A program made the translations under genes and the position numbers. The notes below the pieces were generated by a model. It was not told the DNA's origin and ran no database searches. It worked only from the letters and a program-made list of their open reading frames with translations. A stretch of DNA of 64,000 bases from Crocinitomicaceae bacterium. GTDB taxonomy: Bacteria > Bacteroidota > Bacteroidia > Flavobacteriales_D > Crocinitomicaceae. How positions within the stretch are numbered: the stretch's first letter is position 1; every line of letters begins with the position of its first letter. Location: assembly GCA_021325675.1 (NCBI GenBank), contig JAJTCM010000001.1, positions 310,001-374,000 of the forward strand, given 5' to 3'. Positions 16,956 through 24,333 of this stretch are shown piece after piece.

Positions 16956-17318
16956 TTAATTTAACTTCTCCAACGCTTTTTCTAAGGATTCCACGAAGCA
17001 GACGCTTTTTCCCTGGTTGGATTCGTAGATGAAATCCCGCAAGCTTTTGCTTTCGATCGTTTGAAAATCACCGACAATCGCCAGGCGCACCCGGAAATTG
17101 GAGAATTTTTGCAGGATTTCACCGGCCATGCCGTTTTTAAGCTCGAAAAACTCCGGGCAAATGTTTTCGGTGTACAGAACGATCTTGTCAAAACCCTGGA
17201 AATAAAGTGTCCCGAGTAAATCCAGACCGTCTTCCGCATTGGAAATCAAGGGCCCGTCTGAACGGACTTCGGCAATTGACGGTATATCGGAGCCTGCGGG
17301 GTGGGGGAGAATTTGCAT
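16956..17318 (-). CDS. DUF4180 domain protein
   Basis: The 120-residue protein is nearly all DUF4180: LISNAEDGLDLLGTLYFQG, then KIVLYTENICPEFFELKNGMAG, EILQKFSNFRVRLAIVGDF and SKSLRDFIYESNQGKSVCFV. The family is STAS/SpoIIAA-like in feel, but its biochemical function is unknown. No signal peptide. It follows the 169-residue membrane protein gene by 16 nt, so the two may be cotranscribed. Confidence 0.85.
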   Translation of the reverse strand: MQILPHPAGSDIPSIAEVRSDGPLISNAEDGLDLLGTLYFQGFDKIVLYTENICPEFFELKNGMAGEILQKFSNFRVRLAIVGDFQTIESKSLRDFIYESNQGKSVCFVESLEKALEKLN

Positions 17319-17334
17319 GGGAGAGGGTTTTGAT

Positions 17335-17844
17335 TTAACGGTTCCTGCTTTTTAGCGGCGATCGGAATTCAATGCCGGTTTTCTGACCGAAAGACTTGCA
17401 AAAGCTTACGGTTTCCTTTAAGTTAAGACATTCTTTAACGATAATAGGATCTTGCTCACCGGATTTCAGGACAACAAAATAAGAAGATTCCCTCACCGGG
17501 TACCAGGAAGTGGAAACCAGGAGGAAATTGCCCGTATTGTTGGCGTTGTTTGAATGTTGAAACGTGAGGTAAGAATTTTCACTGATCGTATGCTCTAACC
17601 TGTTACCACCGAAAAGGTTCCGGTAAGCAAAGAACAAGGTTTTGTTTTGCTGGTCAAAATTGATGGCGGACCTGGAAAGCGTTAATCCCACCGCAAAAAA
17701 GACAATAAAAACACCAACAATAAGAAATGCGATATGCTGCAGTCCGATTGCAACTAAGCAGCATGCAATCCCAACAGGGAGAGTCCGCGCTCCCCAACTG
17801 ATGGAAACACCGTTCATGCTATATTCTTTACTGATTTGTTTCAT
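17335..17844 (-). CDS. Small membrane protein with two N-terminal TM helices
   Basis: The 169-residue protein has two adjacent hydrophobic segments (about residues 22-40 and 40-58: VGIACCLVAIGLQHIAFLIV, then GVFIVFFAVGLTL), followed by a soluble beta-rich domain with INFDQQNKTLFFAYRNLFGG. This arrangement resembles small bacterial PH-like membrane proteins, but I cannot assign a family. A TATTTTTG box lies 25 nt upstream of the ATG at 17844. Confidence 0.65.
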   Translation of the reverse strand: MKQISKEYSMNGVSISWGARTLPVGIACCLVAIGLQHIAFLIVGVFIVFFAVGLTLSRSAINFDQQNKTLFFAYRNLFGGNRLEHTISENSYLTFQHSNNANNTGNFLLVSTSWYPVRESSYFVVLKSGEQDPIIVKECLNLKETVSFCKSFGQKTGIEFRSPLKSRNR

Positions 17845-17869
17845 GTGATGGTGATTTCAGTGAATGATA

Positions 17870-17877
17870 CAAAAATA
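17870..17877 (-). promoter_or_regulatory. -7 box TATTTTTG
   Basis: Exact minus-strand TAnnTTTG match, 25 nt before the ATG at 17844; probably drives that gene and DUF4180. Confidence 0.5.
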
Positions 17878-17922
17878 GTATTTTAAATGAAATCAATGAA
17901 AACAGGATGAAAGTGAGGGGAT

Positions 17923-18318
17923 TTACATCCCGGGCCAGTATAAAACATTGAATTTGTGCCCATCCGGGTCTGCGAAGCCAAAAGTGTAACCCTGGTCATA
18001 ATCCTCCGGCTCGCAAAATACAGTTCCACCGATTGCTTTGATTTTTTCAAACCACCGGTCAACTTCATCTTTGCTGCCGGCAGAGAGGGAGAATATAATC
18101 TCATTGCCATTTGCCGGGAGTGAGAGCTCACCATTGACTTTCTTACCGAGTCTTTGCGGTGTGAAAAAGTTGATTACAAAATCATTCTTTCCAAAACAGA
18201 AACTTGCAGCTTCATGCGTATGGTTGCCGTTTGCTTTAAAGCCTAAAGCGCTATAAAATTCAGCAGTCTTGTGCAGGTCTGCCGAGGCAAAGTTTGCCCA
18301 GATCATCTTAGTATTCAT
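17923..18318 (-). CDS. VOC (glyoxalase/bleomycin resistance) family protein
   Basis: A 131-residue vicinal-oxygen-chelate fold protein. It starts MIWANFASADLHKTAEFYSALGF, typical of the YdeR/At5g48480-like VOC subgroup, and ends with FCEPEDYDQGYTFGFADPDGHKFNVLYW, the second beta-alpha-beta module with the conserved DPDGH. Such proteins are often of unknown substrate; a strict glyoxalase I role is not shown. Monocistronic between the cold-shock gene and the 169-residue membrane protein gene. Confidence 0.88.
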   Translation of the reverse strand: MNTKMIWANFASADLHKTAEFYSALGFKANGNHTHEAASFCFGKNDFVINFFTPQRLGKKVNGELSLPANGNEIIFSLSAGSKDEVDRWFEKIKAIGGTVFCEPEDYDQGYTFGFADPDGHKFNVLYWPGM

Positions 18319-18400
18319 AACTTTATTTTATCCTTAAAGTTATAAATTCTGAACAGATCCAGGTTTTTTTATAATTTTTAGGTAGTTAAGGGCAAAAAAA

Positions 18401-18427
18401 AGAGGCTGCCTAATATAGACAACCTCT
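18401..18427 (-). terminator. Intrinsic terminator of the cold-shock gene
   Basis: On the minus strand AGAGGTTGTCT pairs with AGGCAGCCTCT (two G-U pairs) around ATATT, followed by eight T. Confidence 0.85.
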
Positions 18428-18447
18428 TTTTTAGAATTATTAGGATC

Positions 18448-18639
18448 TTAGTTCGCTAACGATACGTTAACAGCATTCAAACCGTTTCTTCCGTTTTCTG
18501 TGTCGTAAGTTACACTGTCGTTTTCACGGATCTCCTGATTTAAACCTGTAGCGTGTACAAATATATCTTGATTGTCTTCTCCTTTAATAAATCCGAAGCC
18601 TTTTGCTTCATTGAAGAATTTTACTGTTCCTTTATTCAT
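18448..18639 (-). CDS. Cold-shock protein (CspA family)
   Basis: A 63-residue single cold-shock domain that binds single-stranded RNA or DNA as a chaperone. RNP1 is KGFGFIKG (13-20) and RNP2 is DIFVHAT (25-31); the protein starts MNKGTVKFFNEAKGFGFI. The gene has a long apparent 5' untranslated region of about 160 nt up to the TATCTTTG box at 18811-18804, as cold-shock mRNAs usually do, and a strong terminator downstream. Confidence 0.95.
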   Translation of the reverse strand: MNKGTVKFFNEAKGFGFIKGEDNQDIFVHATGLNQEIRENDSVTYDTENGRNGLNAVNVSLAN

Positions 18640-18811
18640 AATCTTGTTTTTTTGTTCCTTCTTTTATTTTGGAACTTGTTATACTTTTAATTCATATCCG
18701 TTAGCACTTTGCGCGGAATTTTTATGGAAAATGTTGAAATTAATTGGAATGTAAAATGATTTTTACAATCTGATTGAGATAACAATCTTCTATTGAATTG
18801 TTTCAAAGATA
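18640..18811 (-). promoter_or_regulatory. Promoter and long 5' leader of the cold-shock gene
   Basis: The only exact -7 box upstream is TATCTTTG at 18811-18804. This gives a leader of roughly 160 nt with the inverted word pair GGAACAAAA / CCAAAATAAA, compatible with a cis-acting thermosensor like that of cspA mRNA. No upstream small reading frame convinces me. Confidence 0.5.
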
Positions 18812-18916
18812 CAACTTATTTCGTTTGTTCACCGGTTAAGCTTTGTTAAATATCGATTTCTAGATAAAGGCAAATAGTTAGTTTACTTATTTACAAATAG
18901 TTAACTAATAAAAAAA

Positions 18917-18958
18917 CCGGATTTAATTCCGGCTTTTCGTTGAGAGCTGTTTTCAGCT
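18917..18958 (-). terminator. Two hairpins after the SIMPL gene
   Basis: GAGCTG/CAGCTC (18943-18958) and, further on, CCGGAAT...ATTCCGG-like stem (18917-18933) followed on the minus strand by a seven-T run. The second looks like the terminator. Confidence 0.7.
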
Positions 18959-18985
18959 CGTATTTTTTAAATCAAAATGCACTAA

Positions 18986-19696
18986 TTATTCAATAAACCA
19001 AACCAATGTCACTGACTCCTGCAGCTCAATTTCCTGTGGGGCAAAACGCAAATCCGCACCATCCGAATTTCCAGCATCTTTAGACATGAACATTTCTGTC
19101 CTGTAATACATTGTTCCCGGATTTTCACTTCCGTAAATAATAGACTTAACTGCTCCGGTTTTTACGCCAGCCGCTGTTGAAAGGTTCGTAGCTTTTTTAC
19201 GCGCATCTGTTACTGCTTTAGCCTGGAGCTCAGCTTCTGTTTTTTCGCGCAGTTCATCAGAAAGATAAAAGCCGATGTGGAAATTTACGGGATCTTTTGT
19301 CTCTGAGAAACGTGCCGCAATTTTCTGCAAAGTTGACTGGTTATATGCAAATTTAACCGTCAGGTTCTGAGAAACCACATAACCGCTGTCAACCGGGCCG
19401 TTTTCACGATAAATCCTGTTCCTGGAAGCGGAATAGTTTGTTGTTTTCACATCTGATTCCTGGAACCCGAGCTGTTTTAAGATCTTCAGGAACTGCTGCG
19501 TTTGTTCGCCAATTGCTTTTGTTGCATCAGCCATGTTCATTCTCACAGACGAGAGGTGAATGTTCAGCTCAGTCATGTCGGGAACAACGGAAGCTTTAGC
19601 AGATCCGTTTACGGTAACTGTAGGTTTTGACGTGTTTTCTGCCTGTCCGAGCACTGTTCCTGAAGCCAGGACTAAGAATAAAAGGAGCTTTTTCAT
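18986..19696 (-). CDS. SIMPL (DUF541) domain protein, exported
   Basis: The product has 236 residues from ATG 19696 (238 from the ATG at 19702). It has a signal peptide (MKKLLLFLVLASGTVLGQ) and then SKPTVTVNGSAKASVVPDM, the opening of the SIMPL/DUF541 domain, with TKAIGEQTQQFLKILKQLG, VVSQNLTVKF and a C-terminal RKKATNLSTAAG block. Members form periplasmic oligomers of unclear function and are often upregulated by stress. It stands alone. Confidence 0.88.
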   Translation of the reverse strand: MKKLLLFLVLASGTVLGQAENTSKPTVTVNGSAKASVVPDMTELNIHLSSVRMNMADATKAIGEQTQQFLKILKQLGFQESDVKTTNYSASRNRIYRENGPVDSGYVVSQNLTVKFAYNQSTLQKIAARFSETKDPVNFHIGFYLSDELREKTEAELQAKAVTDARKKATNLSTAAGVKTGAVKSIIYGSENPGTMYYRTEMFMSKDAGNSDGADLRFAPQEIELQESVTLVWFIE

Positions 19697-19791
19697 GATC
19701 ATTTTTTGTTTAGTTTAAATGTATTTTATAGTTAAGCAATTCGTGTGCCAATCCAACCGTATGCTTTAAATTTCAGCAAGCTGATTGGTGC

Positions 19792-20223
19792 TTACTGTAC
19801 TATTTGCGCCTGGAACCCATCCCGTATCGCCGCTTCAAGTATATCCCTGTTTATATCTTTCAGGGCTTTAAATTTAATGCAATACCCGGTCACGCTCGCC
19901 TTACCGATCTGTTTTCCATAAGTTTCGGCTAAGTATTTCTTATCATCGATCCCAAGGATATAAACAGAGATCCCGCTTGTATTTGCGCTCAAACCGATTT
20001 GATAAAATTCTTTGGTTTTTCCGTCAGCATATTTTATCGTATAAAGTCCATATCCTATATTGGGATTAGAAACCGTTTTACCTTCACTGTCTTTACCATC
20101 CAAAAACCACAATTGACTTTCCGGCATTATTTCCTGGATCATGCGGTGCAGCTCCTGCATGTCGCCGCGCTTTGGTTCGGGCTGCCCGGTAATGTATTCC
20201 CGGATTTGTTGTAGTACGTTCAT
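19792..20223 (-). CDS. DUF1801 (YdhG-like) domain protein
   Basis: The 143-residue cytoplasmic protein has the DUF1801 pattern: MNVLQQIREYITGQPEPKR, LHRMIQEIMPESQLWFLDG, then YADGKTKEFYQIGLSANTSG and a C-terminal ALKDINRDILEAAIRDG. The family is frataxin-like in fold, and the function is unknown. A TATCTTTG box at 20236-20229 leaves only 5 nt before the ATG, predicting a leaderless mRNA. Confidence 0.78.
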   Translation of the reverse strand: MNVLQQIREYITGQPEPKRGDMQELHRMIQEIMPESQLWFLDGKDSEGKTVSNPNIGYGLYTIKYADGKTKEFYQIGLSANTSGISVYILGIDDKKYLAETYGKQIGKASVTGYCIKFKALKDINRDILEAAIRDGFQAQIVQ

Positions 20224-20228
20224 GTAAT

Positions 20229-20236
20229 CAAAGATA
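20229..20236 (-). promoter_or_regulatory. -7 box TATCTTTG, 5 nt before the DUF1801 start
   Basis: Exact minus-strand TAnnTTTG match; another near-leaderless configuration. Confidence 0.6.
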
Positions 20237-20527
20237 TTATTATTTTCAGAATATTCAGTTAAACCATTTTGAAAAACAAGACCATCCTAAATCGAATCAA
20301 TTTTAACAGTTTCCTCATTAACAAACAATTTTCTTGTAAAATTTTCGGACAAAAGAGTGAGACTCCAGAAATAGAAAGAGTGAGCTGCTCATGCATCGAT
20401 CTCGTTAGGATGTTTGATCCTCTTGCAATTGTTCATTCCAAGCATAGAATCCGCTCTGCCTGGCGGCATAGCTAGATTTTTTATTTAGCTGTTTATGAAA
20501 GCAAGCTTTCAACACAACCAAATAAAA
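20237..20527. other. Intergenic region without a convincing gene
   Basis: This stretch of about 290 nt is AT-rich, with one plus-strand reading frame of 68 codons (20269-20475) that has no recognisable domain. The C-terminal part of that frame reads low-information text. I see no promoter or RNA gene. Confidence 0.4.
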
Positions 20528-20556
20528 AATCCGCTTCATCAAAGACGAAGCGGATT
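20528..20556 (-). terminator. Terminator of tRNA-Arg
   Basis: Perfect 10-bp stem AATCCGCTTC / GAAGCGGATT with a 9-nt loop; on the minus strand it is followed by TTTTTTA. Confidence 0.85.
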
Positions 20557-20563
20557 CCTTTTG

Positions 20564-20637
20564 TGACCCCATCAGGATTCGAACCTGAGACCTACTGCTT
20601 AGAAGGCAGTTGCTCTATCCAGCTGAGCTATGGGGCC
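20564..20637 (-). tRNA. tRNA-Arg(TCT)
   Basis: A 74-nt cloverleaf with acceptor GGCCCCA/TGGGGTC, D arm GCTC-AGCTGGATA-GAGC, anticodon loop CTTCTAA giving TCT, T-arm GTTCGAATC, and discriminator A. CCA is not fully encoded. Two truncated relatives of its 5' half lie just upstream (20638-20764). Confidence 0.95.
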
Positions 20638-20764
20638 TAAATATTCCCGATATGTGAGCAGTTGCTCTATCCTCCCGATAGCTATCGGGAGAGCTATGGG
20701 GCCTAAATATTCCCGATATGAGCAGTTACTCTATCCTCCCGATAGCTATCGGGAGAGCTATGGG
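20638..20764 (-). repeat. Two truncated tRNA-Arg 5' halves with palindromic D-loop insertions
   Basis: The 5' half of tRNA-Arg (acceptor strand, D arm, start of the anticodon arm) is repeated twice upstream, at about 20659-20701 and 20723-20764. In both copies the D-loop AGCT is replaced by TCCCGATAGCTATCGGGA (20673-20690 and 20737-20754), i.e. AGCT flanked by 7-nt inverted arms. The spacer TAAATATTCCCGATATG also repeats. The copies lack the anticodon and 3' half, so they are not tRNAs. Confidence 0.85.
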
Positions 20765-20798
20765 ACTGAGTATAAGCTTCAGTTTATACCAATAAAAA

Positions 20799-20822
20799 AG
20801 GGTACCGCTCGTGCGGTACCCT
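20799..20822 (-). terminator. Terminator of tRNA-Pro
   Basis: AGGGTACCGC / GCGGTACCCT stem of 10 bp with loop TCGT (ACGA on the minus strand), then a T-run on the minus strand. Its first base is the last A of the encoded CCA. Confidence 0.88.
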
Positions 20823-20899
20823 GGTCGGGGCGGCAGGATTCGAACCTGCGACCTCCTGGTCCCAAACCAGGCGCGATGACCGGACTACGCTACGCCCCG
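20822..20899 (-). tRNA. tRNA-Pro(TGG), CCA encoded
   Basis: A 78-nt gene including an encoded CCA end. Acceptor CGGGGCG/CGCCCCG, anticodon stem CCTGG/CCAGG with loop TTTGGGA giving TGG, T-arm GTTCGAATC, discriminator A. It is the only tRNA in the window that encodes the full CCA. Confidence 0.95.
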
Positions 20900-20974
20900 A
20901 GGTATCTTCAAACTAAGGTTCGTTAACCTTATCGCGTTTGTCAAATTTGCAGCTTTTCTTTCGATTAGCGGGTG

Positions 20975-20982
20975 CAAAGCTA
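20975..20982 (-). promoter_or_regulatory. -7 box TAGCTTTG upstream of tRNA-Pro
   Basis: Exact minus-strand TAnnTTTG match in the spacer between tRNA-Ser and tRNA-Pro, about 75 nt before the Pro gene. Confidence 0.45.
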
Positions 20983-21035
20983 AGCATTTATTTTAAACTT
21001 CCTAGCATTTGTCACTTTAATTTTGACTTTTTTTG

Positions 21036-21122
21036 CGGTGGGAGCGGGATTCGAACCCGCGGTACAGTTACCCGTACGTCAGTTTAGCAAACTGGTGGTT
21101 TCAGCCTCTCACCCATCCCACC
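21036..21122 (-). tRNA. tRNA-Ser(GCT)
   Basis: An 87-nt gene with the long variable arm of class II tRNAs. Acceptor GGTGGGA/TCCCACC, anticodon loop TTGCTAA giving GCT, T-arm GTTCGAATC, discriminator G. First of the three tRNAs on the minus strand. Confidence 0.95.
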
Positions 21123-21144
21123 GGGTGTCCAAAGAACGTGGGGG

Positions 21145-21152
21145 CAAAAGTA
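21145..21152 (-). promoter_or_regulatory. -7 box TACTTTTG for tRNA-Ser
   Basis: Exact minus-strand TAnnTTTG match, 22 nt before the tRNA-Ser 5' end. Confidence 0.5.
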
Positions 21153-21241
21153 ACAAATTATTAGAGAATAAAAAAAGAAAAGCCAAAATTATTTGCTTTT
21201 TTTTGTGCCTGTATTATAAGTGGCTGATAAAGAACGAAGTG

Positions 21242-21829
21242 TTACTCATTCAAATAAACCGTACAGACGAAGCTTAGCCGGATAATAGTCAGCAGCAGCC
21301 AGAAGGCCTGGTGAAAAAACACCTTCTCAGTCTCGGGCTTTTGGTGCGTATCTATGCTGTGAAAAGCAAATAAGCTTCCGAAAGCGAGCAGTTGAAGCAT
21401 ATTATGCCAGAGATCGTAAAAAAACAAGCTGCAAACGTAAGAGCCAAAAGCCAGAACGATGAGATAGGAGAGACGGTGTTCCCGTTTGCGGAGGTAAGTT
21501 CTTACAACGATCGCCAGGAAAGCAGCAATGGTGAGCACCTGGAAAATTTCAAAAAAATACTTTTGGACGAGGAATTCAATTTGCTCATGGGTAATGAAAA
21601 GCTCGTAGTTATATGGATTTTGCAGGAGCAGGAGCAAGGCATAAGCCCCGAAAAACAAAGCATCCCGCCGGGCGGCCTTTTCTACCAGGATGAGGTACAG
21701 GAAAATGCCAAGCACAATAAAATCGTTAGCCGGCAAAGGGAAAATAAAAAGGTGGTACTGCATGAAGTTGTACAGCCCGTAAAATAAGATTGTCAGGCCC
21801 GTGAGGTAAACTGTCCGCAGGCTTTTCAT
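21242..21829 (-). CDS. Hypothetical polytopic membrane protein, 195 aa
   Basis: About six hydrophobic helices are visible (first at residues 9-25, TGLTILFYGLYNFMQYHLF; last near 180), connected by short loops. I do not recognise a family. The start codon overlaps the map stop by 4 nt (ATGA), so translation is probably coupled to map. No catalytic motif is visible. Confidence 0.75.
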   Translation of the reverse strand: MKSLRTVYLTGLTILFYGLYNFMQYHLFIFPLPANDFIVLGIFLYLILVEKAARRDALFFGAYALLLLLQNPYNYELFITHEQIEFLVQKYFFEIFQVLTIAAFLAIVVRTYLRKREHRLSYLIVLAFGSYVCSLFFYDLWHNMLQLLAFGSLFAFHSIDTHQKPETEKVFFHQAFWLLLTIIRLSFVCTVYLNE

Positions 21830-22617
21830 TTTTTAGCGAGGGCTTCTTCGATGTATTGAAAAGTGGAAAGCACTTCCGGCTTACCGTTAACCACGGCTAC
21901 ATTGTGCTCAAAATGGGCGCTGGGCTGATTGTCAGCCGTATAAATCGTCCAGTTGTCGTCTGCTGTGACTACGGCATCCGTTCCCATGTTAATCATCGGT
22001 TCGATTGCGATCGTCAGGCCTTCCTGGATTTTTTTGCCCTGGCCGCGGCGCCCGTAATTAGGAACTTGTGGTTCTTCGTGCAGCGTTTTGCCAAGACCAT
22101 GTCCTACGAGGTCGCGAACAACTCCGTAGCCATGCTTTTCAGCGTGCTGCTGGATATGAAAGCCAATATCGCCGATCCGGTTTCCGACACGCGTTTGCTC
22201 AATTCCGATCTGCAGGCATTCTTTCGTTACCTGGAGTAATTTTTTAATTTCCGGGGCAACCTCACCGATCTCGAAAGTGTAAGCATGATCGCCGTAGTAT
22301 CCTTTATAAAATGAGCCGCAGTCTACCGAAACAATATCGCCGTTCTCAAAAGGACGGTCAGTCGGCAGCCCGTGAACCACCATGTCGTTTACGGAAATCA
22401 AAAGTGTGCTCGGACAGCCGTACAAGCCTTTGAAACCCGGTTTGGCGCCTTGGGAAATAATGTACTCCTCGGCCATTTCGTCCAGGAAACGGGGTGTAAC
22501 GCCTTCTTTGATGACTTCTGCCACCTTGCCCAGTGTCCGGCTCACGATGAGCGCTGCTTCACGCATGATCTCGATCTCTTCCGGCGTTTTGTAAATAATT
22601 TTGTTTGCGTTGAACAT
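21826..22617 (-). CDS. map: Methionine aminopeptidase, type I
   Basis: Removes the initiator methionine from nascent proteins in the cytoplasm, using two divalent metals. The 263-residue length is typical. Metal ligands are recognisable: Asp99 (VDCGSF), Asp110 (YGDHAYTF), the His in VGHGLGKTLHEEP, the Glu in IAIEPM, and the Glu in AHFEHNVAV; His82 (VHGLP) is the substrate-binding His. The upstream gap holds GTGCTAAT repeats. A membrane-protein gene follows with a 4-nt overlap. Confidence 0.96.
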   Translation of the reverse strand: MFNANKIIYKTPEEIEIMREAALIVSRTLGKVAEVIKEGVTPRFLDEMAEEYIISQGAKPGFKGLYGCPSTLLISVNDMVVHGLPTDRPFENGDIVSVDCGSFYKGYYGDHAYTFEIGEVAPEIKKLLQVTKECLQIGIEQTRVGNRIGDIGFHIQQHAEKHGYGVVRDLVGHGLGKTLHEEPQVPNYGRRGQGKKIQEGLTIAIEPMINMGTDAVVTADDNWTIYTADNQPSAHFEHNVAVVNGKPEVLSTFQYIEEALAKK

Positions 22618-22717
22618 TTTCTTTAAAGTGCTAATGTTTTAATATGCTAATGTGCTAATAATCTTGATATAATGTAACAAATTAGCACATTAAGTCATTG
22701 GCATATCAGTACATTAA
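22618..22717. repeat. Intergenic GTGCTAAT repeat cluster
   Basis: ATGCTAATGTGCTAATAA and its inverse AAATTAGCACATTAAG occur in this gap. The same words recur at 12310-12365, 55203-55270 and 55843-55875. Confidence 0.5.
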
Positions 22718-22747
22718 AAAAGCTGAACCCCTACGAATCCAGCTTTA
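22718..22747 (-). terminator. Terminator after sucC
   Basis: AAAGCTG/CAGCTTT stem extended by G-U pairs around GTAG, with a T-run on the minus strand. Confidence 0.75.
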
Positions 22748-22766
22748 GTATATTGTGTTGACGATA

Positions 22767-23978
22767 TTAAGCTAAAACTGCTTTCACTTTATCAGCTGCT
22801 TCCTGGAGGAGAACAGCGGAGTGAACGTTCAGGCCGGACTCGTCGATTAGTCGTTTTGCCTCTTCAGCATTTGTCCCTTGCAGGCGAACGATGATCGGAA
22901 CAGGGATGTTGCCCATGTTTTTGTAAGCGTCAACAACTCCTTGCGCTACACGGTCGCAGCGAACGATACCACCAAAGATGTTGATGAGGATCGCTTTTAC
23001 GTTCGGGTCTTTCAGGATGATGTGGAATGCTTTTTCAACACGCTCCGCGTCAGCTGTACCACCTACGTCGAGGAAGTTTGCCGGGTTACCGCCGGAGTAT
23101 TTGATGATATCCATAGTTGCCATTGCCAAACCGGCGCCGTTTACCATACAGGCAACGTTTCCGTCCAGCTTCACGAAGTTCAGTCCCGCAGCGTCAGCTT
23201 CTACTTCCGTTGGGTCTTCTTCCGTCGTGTCACGCATTGCTGCGTAATCCGGGTGTTTGAAAAGTGCATTTCCGTCAAGCGTTACTTTCGCATCAACAGC
23301 AATGATTTTATTATCGGATGTTTTTAATACCGGGTTGATCTCAAACATGGAAGCGTCGCACCCTTCGTAAGCAGCGTACAAAGACGCAACGAATTTGGTC
23401 ATTTGCTTGAATGCTTCACCGGACAAACCGAGCTTAAAGGCAATATTTCTGCACTGAAAGCCCTGGATTCCAACGCGTGGATCAATTTCTTCCTTAAAAA
23501 TAAGCTCAGGTGTGTTTTCAGAAACCGTTTCAATATCCATTCCACCTTCAGTAGAGTAAATAATAACGTTTCTTCCTCTTTCGCGGTCAAGCAATACGGA
23601 CATGTAAAACTCGGAAGTTTCGCTTTCGCCCGGGTAATAAACGTCTTCAGCTAATAAAACCTTGTTTACTTTTTTGCCTTTTCCGTTAGTTTGAGCTGTC
23701 ATCAGGTGACCACCCAAAATACCTTTTACTTTTTCTTCAACCTGGTCAATACCTTTTGCCAAAACAACTCCGTGGGAGCCGGTTTCTTCAACGGTACCTT
23801 TTCCACGGCCGCCCGCATGAATTTGCGCTTTCACAACGTACCAGCCGGTACCTGTTTCTTCTGTCAGTTTCTTAGCTGCAGCAACAGCGTCTTCTACTTT
23901 CTCAACAACCACACCGCGCTGAGTTGCAACGCCGTATTTGTTTAAGATGGATTTCCCTTGGTATTCGTGTAAATTCAT
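22767..23978 (-). CDS. sucC: Succinyl-CoA synthetase (ADP-forming) subunit beta
   Basis: The nucleotide-binding beta subunit of the TCA-cycle enzyme that converts succinyl-CoA to succinate with formation of ATP or GTP. The 403-residue product opens with MNLHEYQGKSILNKYGV, includes the ATP-grasp domain (WYVVKAQIHAGGRGKGTVEE), the EINPV metal site, and the C-terminal CoA-ligase domain with NIFGGIVRCDRVAQGV. The partner sucD is not adjacent, which is common in this phylum. A TACCTTTA near-match box lies about 30 nt upstream, and the terminator is at 22718-22747. Confidence 0.96.
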   Translation of the reverse strand: MNLHEYQGKSILNKYGVATQRGVVVEKVEDAVAAAKKLTEETGTGWYVVKAQIHAGGRGKGTVEETGSHGVVLAKGIDQVEEKVKGILGGHLMTAQTNGKGKKVNKVLLAEDVYYPGESETSEFYMSVLLDRERGRNVIIYSTEGGMDIETVSENTPELIFKEEIDPRVGIQGFQCRNIAFKLGLSGEAFKQMTKFVASLYAAYEGCDASMFEINPVLKTSDNKIIAVDAKVTLDGNALFKHPDYAAMRDTTEEDPTEVEADAAGLNFVKLDGNVACMVNGAGLAMATMDIIKYSGGNPANFLDVGGTADAERVEKAFHIILKDPNVKAILINIFGGIVRCDRVAQGVVDAYKNMGNIPVPIIVRLQGTNAEEAKRLIDESGLNVHSAVLLQEAADKVKAVLA

Positions 23979-24333
23979 TGCGTTTATTTTTTGCGAGTGT
24001 AAAGGTAATATAATCTCAGGAAACCGACAACAATTCGCTAAAATTTTTGAGCTTGCCTGCTAAAACGCATTTTTGGGGCGATTATGTGGATTGATCTAGG
24101 CACATTAGCAGGAATTGTTTTGCCGCAAATGCACGGATTTGGTTTAAAATGACTTGTAGGAATTTGTTATGTACACTAATTTGCATAATTCCACTTCTGA
24201 CCACGAAGTAAGCTCCTGTCTTCCTAAAGCTGGGTGTGATTATTTGTATTATATTTCAACCTAAGCAATGAATATGTTTTAAATTCGTGCATTCGTGGCA
24301 ACTCTTCATGGGTTATTAAATGGCAGGCAAACA
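23979..24333. other. Intergenic region, 355 nt
   Basis: AT-rich DNA between divergent genes. I see the word CATTCGTGGCA at the 3' end (the CCACGAAG repeat family) and TAATTTGC at 24177-24184, which resembles a -7 box but is one base short. An in-frame ATG at 24295 extends the hydrolase into this repeat text and is not favoured. Confidence 0.4.

Noticed and set aside
20638-20764. Interpretation of the tRNA-Arg copies as extra functional tRNAs
   Set aside because: They lack the anticodon loop, T-arm and 3' acceptor strand, so they cannot be charged.
20269-20926. Plus-strand reading frames over the tRNA region (20269-20475, 20630-20926)
   Set aside because: The second translates tRNA genes and their repeat copies; the first has no domain and poor context. 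Neither is a convincing protein.
21023-21277. A plus-strand frame of 84 codons
   Set aside because: Its first part is the reverse complement of tRNA-Ser; such frames are common false calls.
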